The notes below the pieces were generated by a model. That model did no database searches and was not told where the DNA came from. It saw nothing but the letters and a program-made list of their open reading frames with translations. Below are positions 8,671 through 16,946 of a stretch of 64,000 bases of DNA, piece after piece (positions within the stretch are counted from its first letter, which is position 1; every line of letters begins with the position of its first letter). Source of the DNA: Leifsonia williamsii (lineage in GTDB: Bacteria; Actinomycetota; Actinomycetes; Actinomycetales; Microbacteriaceae). The DNA lies in the NCBI RefSeq assembly GCF_030433685.1, contig NZ_JAROCF010000001.1, positions 3,782,001 through 3,846,000 of the forward strand, written 5' to 3'. Made by a program: the position numbers and the translations under genes.

Positions 8671-9675
8671 TCAGAGCCGCAGAAGGACCTTGGCCGACGC
8701 CGACGAGTCGCGCGCGACCCCGAACGCCTCCACGGCGTCCGCGGCATCGATGGTGTGAGAGATGACGGCGTCGAGAGCGTCCGACGCGGCGAGCATCGCC
8801 ACGGCGTCGTCGATCTCGGTGGAGAAGCGGAAGGCGCCGCGGAGCGTCAGCTCCTTGGCGAGCATCGGCGCGAGGTTGACGCCGATCTCGGCGTTCGGGA
8901 GCATCCCGACCTGCACGACGGTGCCGGCCCTCCGCGCCGCGCGCACGGCCTGGGTGACCGAGACGGGCACGCCGGAGCACTCGAAGACGACGTCGTACGA
9001 CTCGTCCGCGATGGCGTCGCGGCCGACGAGCACCAGCTCGCTCGCGCCGAGGGCCGCTGCGCGGTCGAGCGGCTCGGTGCGCACGTCGCTCGCGCCGATG
9101 GTCGCGGCGCCCGCGTGCGCGGCGGCGGAGACGGCGAGGAGGCCGATGGGGCCCGCGCCGATGACCAGCACGCGCTTGCCCGCGATGTCGCCCGCGAGGC
9201 TCACGGCATGCAGGGCGACGGCGAGCGGCTCGGCAAGGGCCGCGCGTTCGAGGGGAAGCCCCTCCGGGAGCACCCGGATCATCTGCTCCTCGACGAGGAG
9301 GTACTCCGCGGCACCGCCCTGACGGTGCGGCATCGTGGCGGCGCTGCCGAAGTAGTCGCCGCCGGGGCGCAGGTGGGGCCGGTCCTCGAGACCCGGCACC
9401 TCGGCGCCGTAGCGGGCGGGATGCACCGTCACGGGCGTCCCCGCCGCGAGGCGTCCCGACGGGTCGAGGTCGACGACGGCCGACAGCTCGTGCCCGGGCG
9501 TCAGCGGCTCGCGGATGGCGTACTCGCCGTTCGCGCCGTGGAAGTAGTAGTGCAGGTCGGAGCCGCAGATGCCGACGTAGCGCACGCGCAGGCGCACCTC
9601 GCCGGGAGCGGGCTGCGGGACCGCGCGGTCCTCCCAGCGGATGTCCTCCGTGCCGTGGATGGCGAGGGCCTTCAT
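8671..9675 (-). CDS. Zinc-type alcohol dehydrogenase, L-idonate/L-gulonate 5-dehydrogenase-like
   Basis: MDR-family dehydrogenase of 334 residues. It probably oxidises L-gulonate (or L-idonate) at C5 with NAD(P), giving D-fructuronate for the next enzyme. Seen: CGSDLHYYFHG and PGHE for the catalytic zinc, the idonate-dehydrogenase hallmark YFGSAATMPHRQGG, and the Rossmann GAGPIGLL. The four structural-zinc cysteines normally found after the GHE segment are absent, replaced by a loop YGAEVPGLEDRPHLRPGG. Start at 9675 has a strong GGAGGAGG site; an alternative ATG at 9738 overlaps the reductase stop as ATGA and would add 21 residues. The exact substrate is inferred from context. Confidence 0.82.
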   Translation of the reverse strand: MKALAIHGTEDIRWEDRAVPQPAPGEVRLRVRYVGICGSDLHYYFHGANGEYAIREPLTPGHELSAVVDLDPSGRLAAGTPVTVHPARYGAEVPGLEDRPHLRPGGDYFGSAATMPHRQGGAAEYLLVEEQMIRVLPEGLPLERAALAEPLAVALHAVSLAGDIAGKRVLVIGAGPIGLLAVSAAAHAGAATIGASDVRTEPLDRAAALGASELVLVGRDAIADESYDVVFECSGVPVSVTQAVRAARRAGTVVQVGMLPNAEIGVNLAPMLAKELTLRGAFRFSTEIDDAVAMLAASDALDAVISHTIDAADAVEAFGVARDSSASAKVLLRL

Positions 9676-9734
9676 CGTCGCGCCTCCTCCGTGTTCGCCG
9701 TTCACCTGGTTCGCAGTGCTGTGGTCTGCCGCGC

Positions 9735-11282
9735 TCATGCCCGGACCTCCGATGCCGATGCGGATGCCGGTGCCGCGACTTCGGTCTCCGCCGCCGTCAC
9801 GCTCTCCGCGATCGCCGCCGGGACGCCGTCGTGCGCGATCGTGTCGACCAGCTCGCCGACGCGCTCGATGAACGCCGGGCGGTCGGCGAGCTCGCCGCCG
9901 AAGAGCTGGAGGTCCGCGATCGAGAGTTCGGCGATGTCGGCCCCGGTGCGCGCCGACCCGGCGACCGCGAGCAGCCGCTCGCGCGCGGCGTCCTTCATCG
10001 CGGCGGCGAAGGGGCCGGGGTCGAAACCGGGGCGCGGCGCGATGCACGACAGGTAGGCGGCGACGGTCAGCGCGATGAGGTGCGGCGTCTCGCCGCGGTC
10101 CAGCAGGCGGAGCGCCGGCTCCGGGATGCGCTGCCGCAGCTTCACCGAGCCGTCCGTGCCGACCTGGCTGGTCCGATGGCCGAGCGCGGTGTTCCCCCAG
10201 CGGAGGAACAGCTGGCGCTCGTACTCCGCGATGTCGACGCCGGAAGGCACCTGGATCGACGGCGTGTACTCGTGGGCGAGCACGGCGCGCGCTGCGCCCT
10301 GGATCGCCGGCCGGACCACGGCCTCCGGAATCGTCTCGGCTCCCTGCAGCGCACCCAGGTAGGCGATGAGCGAGTGCGTTCCGTTGAGGAGACGCACCTT
10401 CATCTGCTCGTAGCGGCCGACCTCCGCGCTGAAGACCGCTCCCCCGGCCTCCCATGCGGGGCGACCGGCGGCGAAGTCGTCTTCGATCGCCCACATCGTG
10501 AAGGGCTCGGCGGGGACGGGGGCGTCGTCCCACGCGCCGAGGAGGGACGCCACCTCGCCGCGGAGCGCTGGCGTGGTGGACGGAACGATCCGGTCGACCA
10601 TGCTGGAGGGGAAGGACACCGAGGACTCGAGGAACGCGAGCGCCTCCGCGCCCTCGGCGGCGGGCAGCTCCTCCAGGAACGTGCGGACGAGGCGCTTCGT
10701 GTGCGGCCCGTTGGCGGCGAGATTGTCGCAGCTGAGCACCGTGAGCGGGGCTCCGGATCCCGCCCGCTTCTGGATGCCGCGTGCGAGCTGGCCGATCGTC
10801 GACCGCGGGTCGCCTCCGCGCAGATCGCCGACGATCGCCGGGTCGGCGGTGTCGAGCCGGCCGGTGGCGGGCGAGGAGCTGTAGCCGTTCTCGGTGACGG
10901 TGAGCGTGACGATGCGGATGGCCGGGTCGGCGATGCTCTCCACGGCGCGCGACGGCTCGTCGGCTGCGACGAAGACATCGGTGTGCACGCCCGGGATGCT
11001 CAGCGACGTGCCGTCGGGTGAGATCGTCGCGACCGAGTAGAGGAGGTCCTGCGCGCGCATCGCGTCGACGACGGCGCGCGAGCGGGAGGCGACCCCCACG
11101 ATCCCCCAGTCGCCGCCCCCGGCCGCCATGGCCGCTGCCGTGTAGACCGCCTGGTGCGCGCGGTGGAAGTTGCCGAGACCGAGGTGGAGGATCCCCGCAC
11201 GGGCGGGCCCCTCGGGCGCCGGGACGGCGCCGTGGTGCGACCGCGTCAGGCGGCCGGTCCTGGGATCTTCGGTGATCGGCAT
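9735..11282 (-). CDS. uxuB: D-fructuronate/mannonate oxidoreductase (mannitol dehydrogenase family)
   Basis: Long-chain dehydrogenase of 515 residues, first gene of the operon, reducing D-fructuronate to D-mannonate with NADH. Seen: an N-terminal Rossmann start GILHLGLGNFHRAHQA (about 30-45), a TVTENGYS strand, a LSCDNLAANG motif, and the family catalytic signature K295-x4-N300-x2-H303 within KVRLLNGTHS. The length matches UxuB/UxaB-type proteins. Mannitol or altronate as substrate cannot be excluded from sequence alone, but adjacency to ManD supports fructuronate. The ATG has no ribosome site and lies only 7 bases after a likely -10 box, so the message may be leaderless. Confidence 0.87.
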   Translation of the reverse strand: MPITEDPRTGRLTRSHHGAVPAPEGPARAGILHLGLGNFHRAHQAVYTAAAMAAGGGDWGIVGVASRSRAVVDAMRAQDLLYSVATISPDGTSLSIPGVHTDVFVAADEPSRAVESIADPAIRIVTLTVTENGYSSSPATGRLDTADPAIVGDLRGGDPRSTIGQLARGIQKRAGSGAPLTVLSCDNLAANGPHTKRLVRTFLEELPAAEGAEALAFLESSVSFPSSMVDRIVPSTTPALRGEVASLLGAWDDAPVPAEPFTMWAIEDDFAAGRPAWEAGGAVFSAEVGRYEQMKVRLLNGTHSLIAYLGALQGAETIPEAVVRPAIQGAARAVLAHEYTPSIQVPSGVDIAEYERQLFLRWGNTALGHRTSQVGTDGSVKLRQRIPEPALRLLDRGETPHLIALTVAAYLSCIAPRPGFDPGPFAAAMKDAARERLLAVAGSARTGADIAELSIADLQLFGGELADRPAFIERVGELVDTIAHDGVPAAIAESVTAAETEVAAPASASASEVRA

Positions 11283-11289
11283 GGAAAAG

Positions 11290-11318
11290 AGTGTGAATGG
11301 GTTGTACAAAATTGTCAA
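11290..11318 (-). promoter_or_regulatory. Promoter and palindrome of the gulonate/mannonate operon
   Basis: On the minus strand TTGACA (11313-11318) is followed after 17 bases by CACACT (11290-11295), and the operon's ATG begins 7 bases later. The perfect palindrome TTGTACAA (11302-11309) sits between the two boxes, where a bound repressor would block polymerase. The divergent LacI protein is the obvious candidate, although the site lacks the central CG usual for LacI operators. Confidence 0.6.
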
Positions 11319-11385
11319 GCGCCATTCCATGTTGGAGGATGAGCCAAGATGGAACTGCTGTTCCCAGGAGACGGGAGAGGTGGCT

Positions 11386-12348
11386 ATGGGTGCGACGCTG
11401 ACCGACGTTGCGCGACGCGCCGGGGTCTCGATCGCGACGGCGTCGCGGGCCTTCGGCGAGCCGGACCGCCTCGCGAGCGCGACGCGCGACCGCGTGCTGC
11501 ACGCCGCCAACGAGCTCGGCTACGACAGCCCGCAGGCGGCGACCGCGACCCGCTCGTTCGGCGTCATCGTCCCTGACGTCGCCAACCCGGTCTACGCGAC
11601 GCTCCTCAAGGCCATCCACACGCAGGCCTGGCACGGCCGCCACCGCACCGTCCTGTTCGACGCGGACGAGGACCGCCGGCGGGAGCGGGAGCAGATCGAG
11701 CGGGCGCGCAAGCTCGACGGCATGCTGCTGTGCTCGCCGCGCCTGCCCGACGACGAGGTACTCGAACTCGTCGGAGACGTGCCCGTCGTCGTCGTCAACC
11801 GCCGGATCGACGGCGTCCCCTGCGTGCTCATGGACATGGAGAACGGGCCGCAGCAGGCGGTGGAGCACCTCGCGGCTCTCGGCCACACGCACATCGCCTA
11901 CGCGGCGGGGCCGCCTGGGTCCTGGGCCGACGGCCAGCGCGCCGCGACGATCACGAAGGCGTGCGAGCGGTTCGGCATCCGCCTCACCCCCCTGAGCCAC
12001 CAGGCCGCCTCGATCCAGGGCGGACGGGCCGCGGCCGCCCCCGCGGCCGCCAGCGGGGCGACCGCCGTCATCGCCTACAACGACCTGGTCGCACTCGGCC
12101 TCGAGGCCGGCATGGCCGACCTGGGCCGGTCCTGCCCGGCCGACATCAGCATCATCGGGATCGACGACATCGACATGGCGAGTGCGGTGAACCCGGGCCT
12201 GACGACCGTGAAGATGCCGATCGAGCGATGCGGCGCGCTGGCCGTCGAACTCCTCCTCCAGGTCATGGCCGGCGCCGCGCTCACGGAGACCGCGACCCTC
12301 GGCTCGCAGCTCATCGTCCGGGGGACGACTGCCGCCCCCTCCCGCTGA
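11386..12348 (+). CDS. LacI-family transcriptional regulator of the adjacent operon
   Basis: Regulator of 320 residues. The N-terminal LacI helix-turn-helix TDVARRAGVSIATASRAF is at about 5-23, followed by hinge residues and a periplasmic-binding-protein-like sensor domain (SFGVIVPDVANPVYATLLKA onward; IGIDDIDMASAVNPGLTTV near the end). It is divergent from the six-gene sugar-acid operon, with about 100 bp between starts, so it very likely represses that operon and responds to a pathway intermediate. The ATG at 11386 follows GGGAGAGG; an in-frame GTG two codons upstream is possible. No target other than the shared intergenic region is evident. Confidence 0.88.
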   Translation: MGATLTDVARRAGVSIATASRAFGEPDRLASATRDRVLHAANELGYDSPQAATATRSFGVIVPDVANPVYATLLKAIHTQAWHGRHRTVLFDADEDRRREREQIERARKLDGMLLCSPRLPDDEVLELVGDVPVVVVNRRIDGVPCVLMDMENGPQQAVEHLAALGHTHIAYAAGPPGSWADGQRAATITKACERFGIRLTPLSHQAASIQGGRAAAAPAAASGATAVIAYNDLVALGLEAGMADLGRSCPADISIIGIDDIDMASAVNPGLTTVKMPIERCGALAVELLLQVMAGAALTETATLGSQLIVRGTTAAPSR

Positions 12349-12372
12349 GGGCGGGCAGGACACGATGGGTCT

Positions 12373-12693
12373 CTAGGACGGCACGTCCCCCTTCTCGCGC
12401 TTGACCGCGAGGAGGTCGACCGTGTGCAGTTCGGGCTCCTTCGCCAGCAGGCCCGGTCCCACCTCGCCGAGAGCTTTGGGGATCTCGCCGCCGAGGTGGG
12501 CCCGCCGCGCGTCCCCGTCGGCGAAGGAGTCGAAGATGCCGAAATGCGTGTCGTCGATCTGGAATGCGTACCAGGTGCGCGTCCCAGGCTCGCGGTCGAC
12601 GACCTCCTTGCCGCCGATCAGGAATTCCTTCACCTCCGCGGCCTTCTCAGGCTTCGCTTCGAGCAGTGCCAGTACGCCGAGCTTCAGATCCAT
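12373..12693 (-). CDS. ABM-domain (antibiotic biosynthesis monooxygenase-like) small protein
   Basis: A 106-residue ferredoxin-like alpha/beta protein of the ABM superfamily. The core reads LGVLALLEAKPEKAAEVKEF, then a REPGTRTWYAFQ strand and a FGIFDSFADGDARRAHL segment, typical of the dimeric fold. Members include quinol monooxygenases and many of unknown role; no catalytic assignment can be made. An AAGGAG site precedes the ATG by 7 bases. It converges with the LacI gene and stands alone. Confidence 0.8.
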   Translation of the reverse strand: MDLKLGVLALLEAKPEKAAEVKEFLIGGKEVVDREPGTRTWYAFQIDDTHFGIFDSFADGDARRAHLGGEIPKALGEVGPGLLAKEPELHTVDLLAVKREKGDVPS

Positions 12694-12787
12694 GTCCGTC
12701 TCCTTCGAGGTCGCGGCGCCGCGCCTCCTCCTGAGGCGTGACGCCGACGGTGCGCCCCGATGGCGGGGCGGCTCTTCTCCGACGCGC

Positions 12788-13186
12788 TCAACGCTGTCCG
12801 CGGCGCTTGAACTTCTCGGCCAGCCGCCTGGCCGCACCCGCGGTCTCCTCTTCCACCCGCTGCGCCAGCTGCTGAAGCGTGCGCAGCGGACGGATGAGGG
12901 CCGACTGCCGGTGACTCGACTCCTCGGCCGTCTCCTCGAGCGGCACGACGAACTCATCACCGGCGATGGTCACGACGTAGGCGGAATCGTCCACGTTCAA
13001 AGCAATGCTCACCGGCACGACGTCTCCCGTGTCCGGGTCGACGGAGACGGCGTTGATCGCGACGTCCACATGAGACCCGTCGTCGGTCTCGACGACATCG
13101 ACTTCGGTGAGCGGACCGCTTTCGATGGCGAGGACGAGGTCGTCCTGCACGGGAGTCCTGTCCTCGTCGTTCCTCTCATCGGCCAT
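12788..13186 (-). CDS. Acidic protein of unknown function
   Basis: I do not recognise this 132-residue protein. The first 95 residues are rich in Asp and Glu and look beta-stranded, with repeating phrases such as VVETDDGSHVDVAINAVSVD. The last 35 residues are basic and helical (QQLAQRVEEETAGAARRLAEKF then KRRGQR). No signal peptide or membrane segment is present. AAGGAG lies 5 bases before the chosen ATG. Nothing in the neighbourhood explains a role. Confidence 0.65.
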   Translation of the reverse strand: MADERNDEDRTPVQDDLVLAIESGPLTEVDVVETDDGSHVDVAINAVSVDPDTGDVVPVSIALNVDDSAYVVTIAGDEFVVPLEETAEESSHRQSALIRPLRTLQQLAQRVEEETAGAARRLAEKFKRRGQR

Positions 13187-13451
13187 GATGGCTCCTTCCG
13201 CAGCCCGGGGTTGATATCGCTGGACGCTACGCGGCACGCCGACACCGGACCATGCCCTGTCCGGCCCAAAGCCGTCCCCCGATTCCACCCCACGGGGGCA
13301 GGCCGATGCGCCACAGTCGCGAATCGGCCACACCCGCGCAGCATTCGGATAGTCGGCGGTTCCGGTTCACCCGTACCGTGAAACGGTCGAAGCCACCCGA
13401 CCAGACGCCCGCTCCGCCCCCTATCCCTCCCTCCCCGAAGGCACCCACACC

Positions 13452-14030
13452 ATGAAGAAGACCTACCGAATCGTCTCGCTGGCAGCGCTTGTCACCGGCT
13501 CCCTGCTCGTCGCCCCCGCGGCTCTCGCCTCGACCGTCACGCAGGCGGTCACCGGCGGGTCGCTGACCGCCTCCGCGAGCGACGTGACGCTGCCCGCGGT
13601 GGCCACCGCTCACACCGACCAGGACAGCCCTGGTTCGCTGACCATCACCGCCGACGACTCGACCGGTACCGGTGCGGGCTGGCATGTGACCGAGCAGGTG
13701 AGTGATCTGGTCTACAGCGGCTCGAGTGCGGGCACGGACATCCCGGCGAGCAACCTGTCGATCACCTCCGTCGGTGCCGCGTCCGTGACGGCCGGACAGG
13801 CCATCGACACCAGCGGGACCGACGCGGCCCCGACCGGGCCCCAGAGCGGCAACGTCACCAGCGGCGTGACGGGAACCCTCGACAGCCCCGTCACCGTGTT
13901 CGTCGCCGGCCCTGACCACGGCCAGGGCACCTATACGCTCCCGGTCGACCTGAACCTGACCGTCCCCGCCGACAGCCGCGTCGGCACCTATAGCGGCACG
14001 CTCACCACCACCATCACCAGCGCTCCCTGA
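13452..14030 (+). CDS. Secreted WxL-like domain protein
   Basis: Secreted protein of 192 residues. A signal peptide (MKKTYRIVSLAALVTGSLLV through AAPAALA-type cleavage near residue 26) is followed by one beta-rich domain. It resembles the WxL cell-surface domain: a GAGWHVTEQVSDL segment carries the first W-x-V motif, and the C-terminal TYSGTLTTTITSAP corresponds to the second motif with its Trp replaced by Thr. WxL domains bind peptidoglycan non-covalently in Firmicutes. The next gene encodes a DUF916 partner, the usual companion. The assignment is by motif only and the motifs are degenerate. Confidence 0.68.
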   Translation: MKKTYRIVSLAALVTGSLLVAPAALASTVTQAVTGGSLTASASDVTLPAVATAHTDQDSPGSLTITADDSTGTGAGWHVTEQVSDLVYSGSSAGTDIPASNLSITSVGAASVTAGQAIDTSGTDAAPTGPQSGNVTSGVTGTLDSPVTVFVAGPDHGQGTYTLPVDLNLTVPADSRVGTYSGTLTTTITSAP

Positions 14031-14047
14031 GCGGGATCACGCCACGG

Positions 14048-14080
14048 CTGGGCCGGAATCGCTCGTCGGTTCCGGCCCAG
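14048..14080 (+). terminator. Stem-loop between the WxL-like gene and its DUF916 partner
   Basis: A perfect 11-bp inverted repeat, CTGGGCCGGAA and TTCCGGCCCAG, with an 11-base loop. There is no T-run and the downstream gene starts 25 bases later. It therefore more likely attenuates read-through or stabilises the upstream message than fully stops transcription, which would give more of the secreted protein than of its membrane partner. Confidence 0.55.
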
Positions 14081-14105
14081 CAGCATGTCGAAGTCACGAG
14101 GAACC

Positions 14106-15137
14106 ATGCTCAACCCCGTTCGAGGGCGTCTCGCCCTGATCCTTGTCGCCGCCGCTGCCGCGATCGTCGTCGCTCCCCTATCGGCCCTGCCCGCCTCCGC
14201 CACGACCGCACCGGGACCGGTGCAGTTGAGCATGAAACCTCTCGGACAGGCCCGCCCGTACTTCGAGCTGACGTTGAAACCGGGAGAACGCGCACACCTC
14301 CAGGTCGAACTCGGAAACCACGGACCCGAGGCGATCGAGGCCCGCACCTTCGCCGCGGACGCCTACTCCATCGTCAACGGCGGCTTCGGTGTCCGAGACG
14401 GGGGAAGCACTCCGACCGGAGCCACGACCTGGCTGACCTACACGACCGAAGTGCTGCCGTTGCCAGCGGGCCAGGCGACCATCCGCGATCTCACCGTGAT
14501 CGTTCCCGAGGACGCTGCTCCGGGCGAGTACATCACGGCACTCGCGATCGAGAATGCGGTTCCGGTCACGGGCGCCGGTGATGTCGCCCTCGACCAACTC
14601 GTGCGCCGGGCGATCGCCGTGTCGATCCGCGTGCCGGGTCCGTCGGATCCCGCATTCACTCTCGGCGCCGCGAGCCACACGACGGTGGCGGCCCGCTCGG
14701 TCGTCAGCGTGCGAATCAGCAATACCGGCAACGTCGACCTGAAACCTCGCGGCCAGCTGATCATCCGCGACAGCACCGGCGAGCGCATCAGTCATGCCCC
14801 TGTCACGATGGACTCCCTGTACGCGCATGACACGACGACCGTGGAGGCGACCCTCGCGGGACCGCTGCAGCCCGGTCGCTATACCGCCGGCATCACGCTG
14901 AAGGACGACGCCACCGGGGTCGCGCGCACCGCCGACCTCCCGTTCGTCGTCGCACCGAAACCCGTGCGGGACTCGGTCGGCCTGCAGCAGGGTGAGCTGC
15001 CGCAACTCCTCCTGCAGCCCGGCAGCACAGCCGACGCGACCGTCCCGTGGCTCATCACGGGCATCCTCGTGCTCGCCCTCGCCGTCTGTGCGTTTCTCCT
15101 CGTCAAGGCTCACAGGCGAGGGAGGCCGCACGAGTAG
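14106..15137 (+). CDS. DUF916/WxL-interacting-type membrane-anchored surface protein
   Basis: Cell-surface protein of 343 residues. An N-terminal signal peptide (about 1-35) leads to a domain like the DUF916/WxLIP peptidoglycan-binding module, with a LTLKPGERAHLQVELGNHGP segment typical of it. A second beta-sandwich (about 185-290, RISNTGNVDLKPRGQLIIRD) is followed by one C-terminal transmembrane helix and a short basic tail KAHRRGRPHE. Such proteins partner WxL proteins at the wall. The ATG at 14106 follows GAGGA; an upstream in-frame ATG at 14085 directly abuts the stem-loop and lacks a ribosome site. Confidence 0.72.
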   Translation: MLNPVRGRLALILVAAAAAIVVAPLSALPASATTAPGPVQLSMKPLGQARPYFELTLKPGERAHLQVELGNHGPEAIEARTFAADAYSIVNGGFGVRDGGSTPTGATTWLTYTTEVLPLPAGQATIRDLTVIVPEDAAPGEYITALAIENAVPVTGAGDVALDQLVRRAIAVSIRVPGPSDPAFTLGAASHTTVAARSVVSVRISNTGNVDLKPRGQLIIRDSTGERISHAPVTMDSLYAHDTTTVEATLAGPLQPGRYTAGITLKDDATGVARTADLPFVVAPKPVRDSVGLQQGELPQLLLQPGSTADATVPWLITGILVLALAVCAFLLVKAHRRGRPHE

Positions 15138-15152
15138 TCGATCCGACGGCCG

Positions 15153-16946
15153 TCAATATCCCAAGCCGTCCCCGAACCGGAACAGGGGGTCGGTCGTGTC
15201 GAACGGCACGTCGGGCCGCGACGCCTGCACCGCGGCCATCGACCGCGGCAGGTCGAACGGCAGCCGGCCCTGCGGGGAGAATCGGCCGGTGAGCACGTCG
15301 AGCAGCGCCTCCGCGCTCGCACCCCAGTTCACCGTGACGGCGGCGGCGGCGTCGACGATCGGGGCGAGGATCGCGGGGCGGTCGGCGAACACGTCGACCA
15401 CGACCGGTGCGTGCGCGGCGAGCTCGCGGAGGTGCTCCACGACCTCGTCCGGGAACTCCAGCGACCCGGAGTGGAAGAGGCTCTCGAACACCGTCGGCCG
15501 CTCCTCGTACGGGGCCTGGAGGCGCACGACGACCACGTCCGCCGCCTCGGGCGACGCCACGACCTCGCCGTAGCCGGCAGCCCGCTCCGGGTCGATGCCC
15601 TCGACGTAGACCCTCGGCGTCCCGCGCAGCGGCAGCACCGGCGCCCCACGGCCATCCGGCGCGCCGTTGGTGAGGAGGGTGATGGAGGCGCGCTGCGCCC
15701 ACTCCCCCGCCGCCCGGAACTCGTCATTGCCGACCACGGCGTCGGCCGCCGCCGCGTCGACCAGCGCGGACTCGAACAGCCCCAGCTCGAACTTCTCGCG
15801 CAGGATGCGGCGAGCCGACTCGTCGAGCCGCGCCTCCGGCACGTCGCCGGACTCGACCAGCTCGATCAGCAGCTCCGGGCAGGCCTCGCCGCCGAACTGG
15901 TCGGCGCCGGCGTCCAGCACCTTCTTCATCCGCTCGCGCGGGGTCAGGTGCTCGACGCCCCACGCGCGCGCGGGGAACGGCTGGCCGAAGATGTCCGCGT
16001 CGGTGAGCAGCCCCCAGTCGGTGCAGACCAGCCCGTCGAAGCCGAACCGCTCGCGCAGCAGGCCCGTGATCACGCCTTTGTTGAAGCCGAACCCGACCTC
16101 CTCGAACTCCGTGCCGACCGGCATCCCGTAGTACGGCATGATCTGGCGGGTGCCCGCGGCGAGCAGCGCCTCGAACGGCTTCAGGTGCAGCTCGAATGCG
16201 TCGCCCGGGTAGACCTGCTCACGGCCGTGGGCGAAGTGCGGGTCCTCCCCATCCTTCTGGGGGCCGCCGCCCGGGAAGTGCTTGGTCATGGTCGAGACGG
16301 ACCCCGCTCCGAACGACGCACCCTGGAAGCCGCGGACATACGCGGCGCCGAGGCGCCCGGTGAGCTCGGCGTCCTCGCCGAAGGTCGCCACCTGGCGCGA
16401 CCAGCGCGGCTCCGTCGCGAGGTCGACCTGCGGGTGCAGGGCGACCCGCAGGCCGACCGCCGTGTACTCCTGCCGGGCGATGTCGCCGAAGCGCTCCACG
16501 AACGCCTCGTCGCGGATGGCCGCCAGCCCGAGCGGCTCCGGCCACTGCGAGAACGGACCGGAGAGGAAGGCCGTGCCGACATTCTCCGTGAACGAGTGCC
16601 GCGGGTCGGTCGACAGCGTCACCGGGATGCCCAGGCGGGTGGAGGCGGCCAGCCGCTGCAGCGCGTTGTGCCACTCCGCGATCTCCCCCGCGGTCTGCGC
16701 ACCGCCGATCAGGTTGAAGTGCGTCATGTGCCGGCCCTCGACGTAGTCGACCGCGGAGGGCGTCGAGAACACCTCGTTCGGCTCGTCGAGCGCGCCCATC
16801 CCGATCATCGAGTGGAAGAACAGGCCGGCCTTCTCGGCGAGCGTCATCTCGTTCAGCAGCAGCTCCACGCGCTCCGCGACGGGGCGCTCGGCGTCGAGCC
16901 AGGGCCGATCCGTGGTGGTGGTGGTGGTGGTGTCCGTCGTGGTCAT
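15153..16946 (-). CDS. Glycoside hydrolase family 3 protein (beta-glucosidase/xylosidase type)
   Basis: GH3 exo-glycosidase of 597 residues, probably cytoplasmic since no signal peptide is seen. The barrel carries TMTKHFPGGG (about 219-228) and the nucleophile motif FDGLVCTDWG with Asp310. The alpha/beta sandwich C-terminal domain follows, but the fibronectin-III-like third domain of longer GH3 enzymes is absent. The N-terminus MTTTDTTTTTTTDRPW comes from a GGT-repeat microsatellite. Its ATG overlaps the stop of the sugar transporter gene as ATGA, so transporter and hydrolase form one operon. A beta-glucoside or related glycoside taken up by the transporter is the likely substrate. Confidence 0.88.
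   Translation of the reverse strand: MTTTDTTTTTTTDRPWLDAERPVAERVELLLNEMTLAEKAGLFFHSMIGMGALDEPNEVFSTPSAVDYVEGRHMTHFNLIGGAQTAGEIAEWHNALQRLAASTRLGIPVTLSTDPRHSFTENVGTAFLSGPFSQWPEPLGLAAIRDEAFVERFGDIARQEYTAVGLRVALHPQVDLATEPRWSRQVATFGEDAELTGRLGAAYVRGFQGASFGAGSVSTMTKHFPGGGPQKDGEDPHFAHGREQVYPGDAFELHLKPFEALLAAGTRQIMPYYGMPVGTEFEEVGFGFNKGVITGLLRERFGFDGLVCTDWGLLTDADIFGQPFPARAWGVEHLTPRERMKKVLDAGADQFGGEACPELLIELVESGDVPEARLDESARRILREKFELGLFESALVDAAAADAVVGNDEFRAAGEWAQRASITLLTNGAPDGRGAPVLPLRGTPRVYVEGIDPERAAGYGEVVASPEAADVVVVRLQAPYEERPTVFESLFHSGSLEFPDEVVEHLRELAAHAPVVVDVFADRPAILAPIVDAAAAVTVNWGASAEALLDVLTGRFSPQGRLPFDLPRSMAAVQASRPDVPFDTTDPLFRFGDGLGY

Noticed and set aside
9676..12363. Upstream extension of the dehydrogenase frame to give a 1230-residue protein
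   Set aside because: The added part is antisense or out of frame to uxuB and the LacI gene and is Arg/Pro/Gly noise; true starts have ribosome sites.
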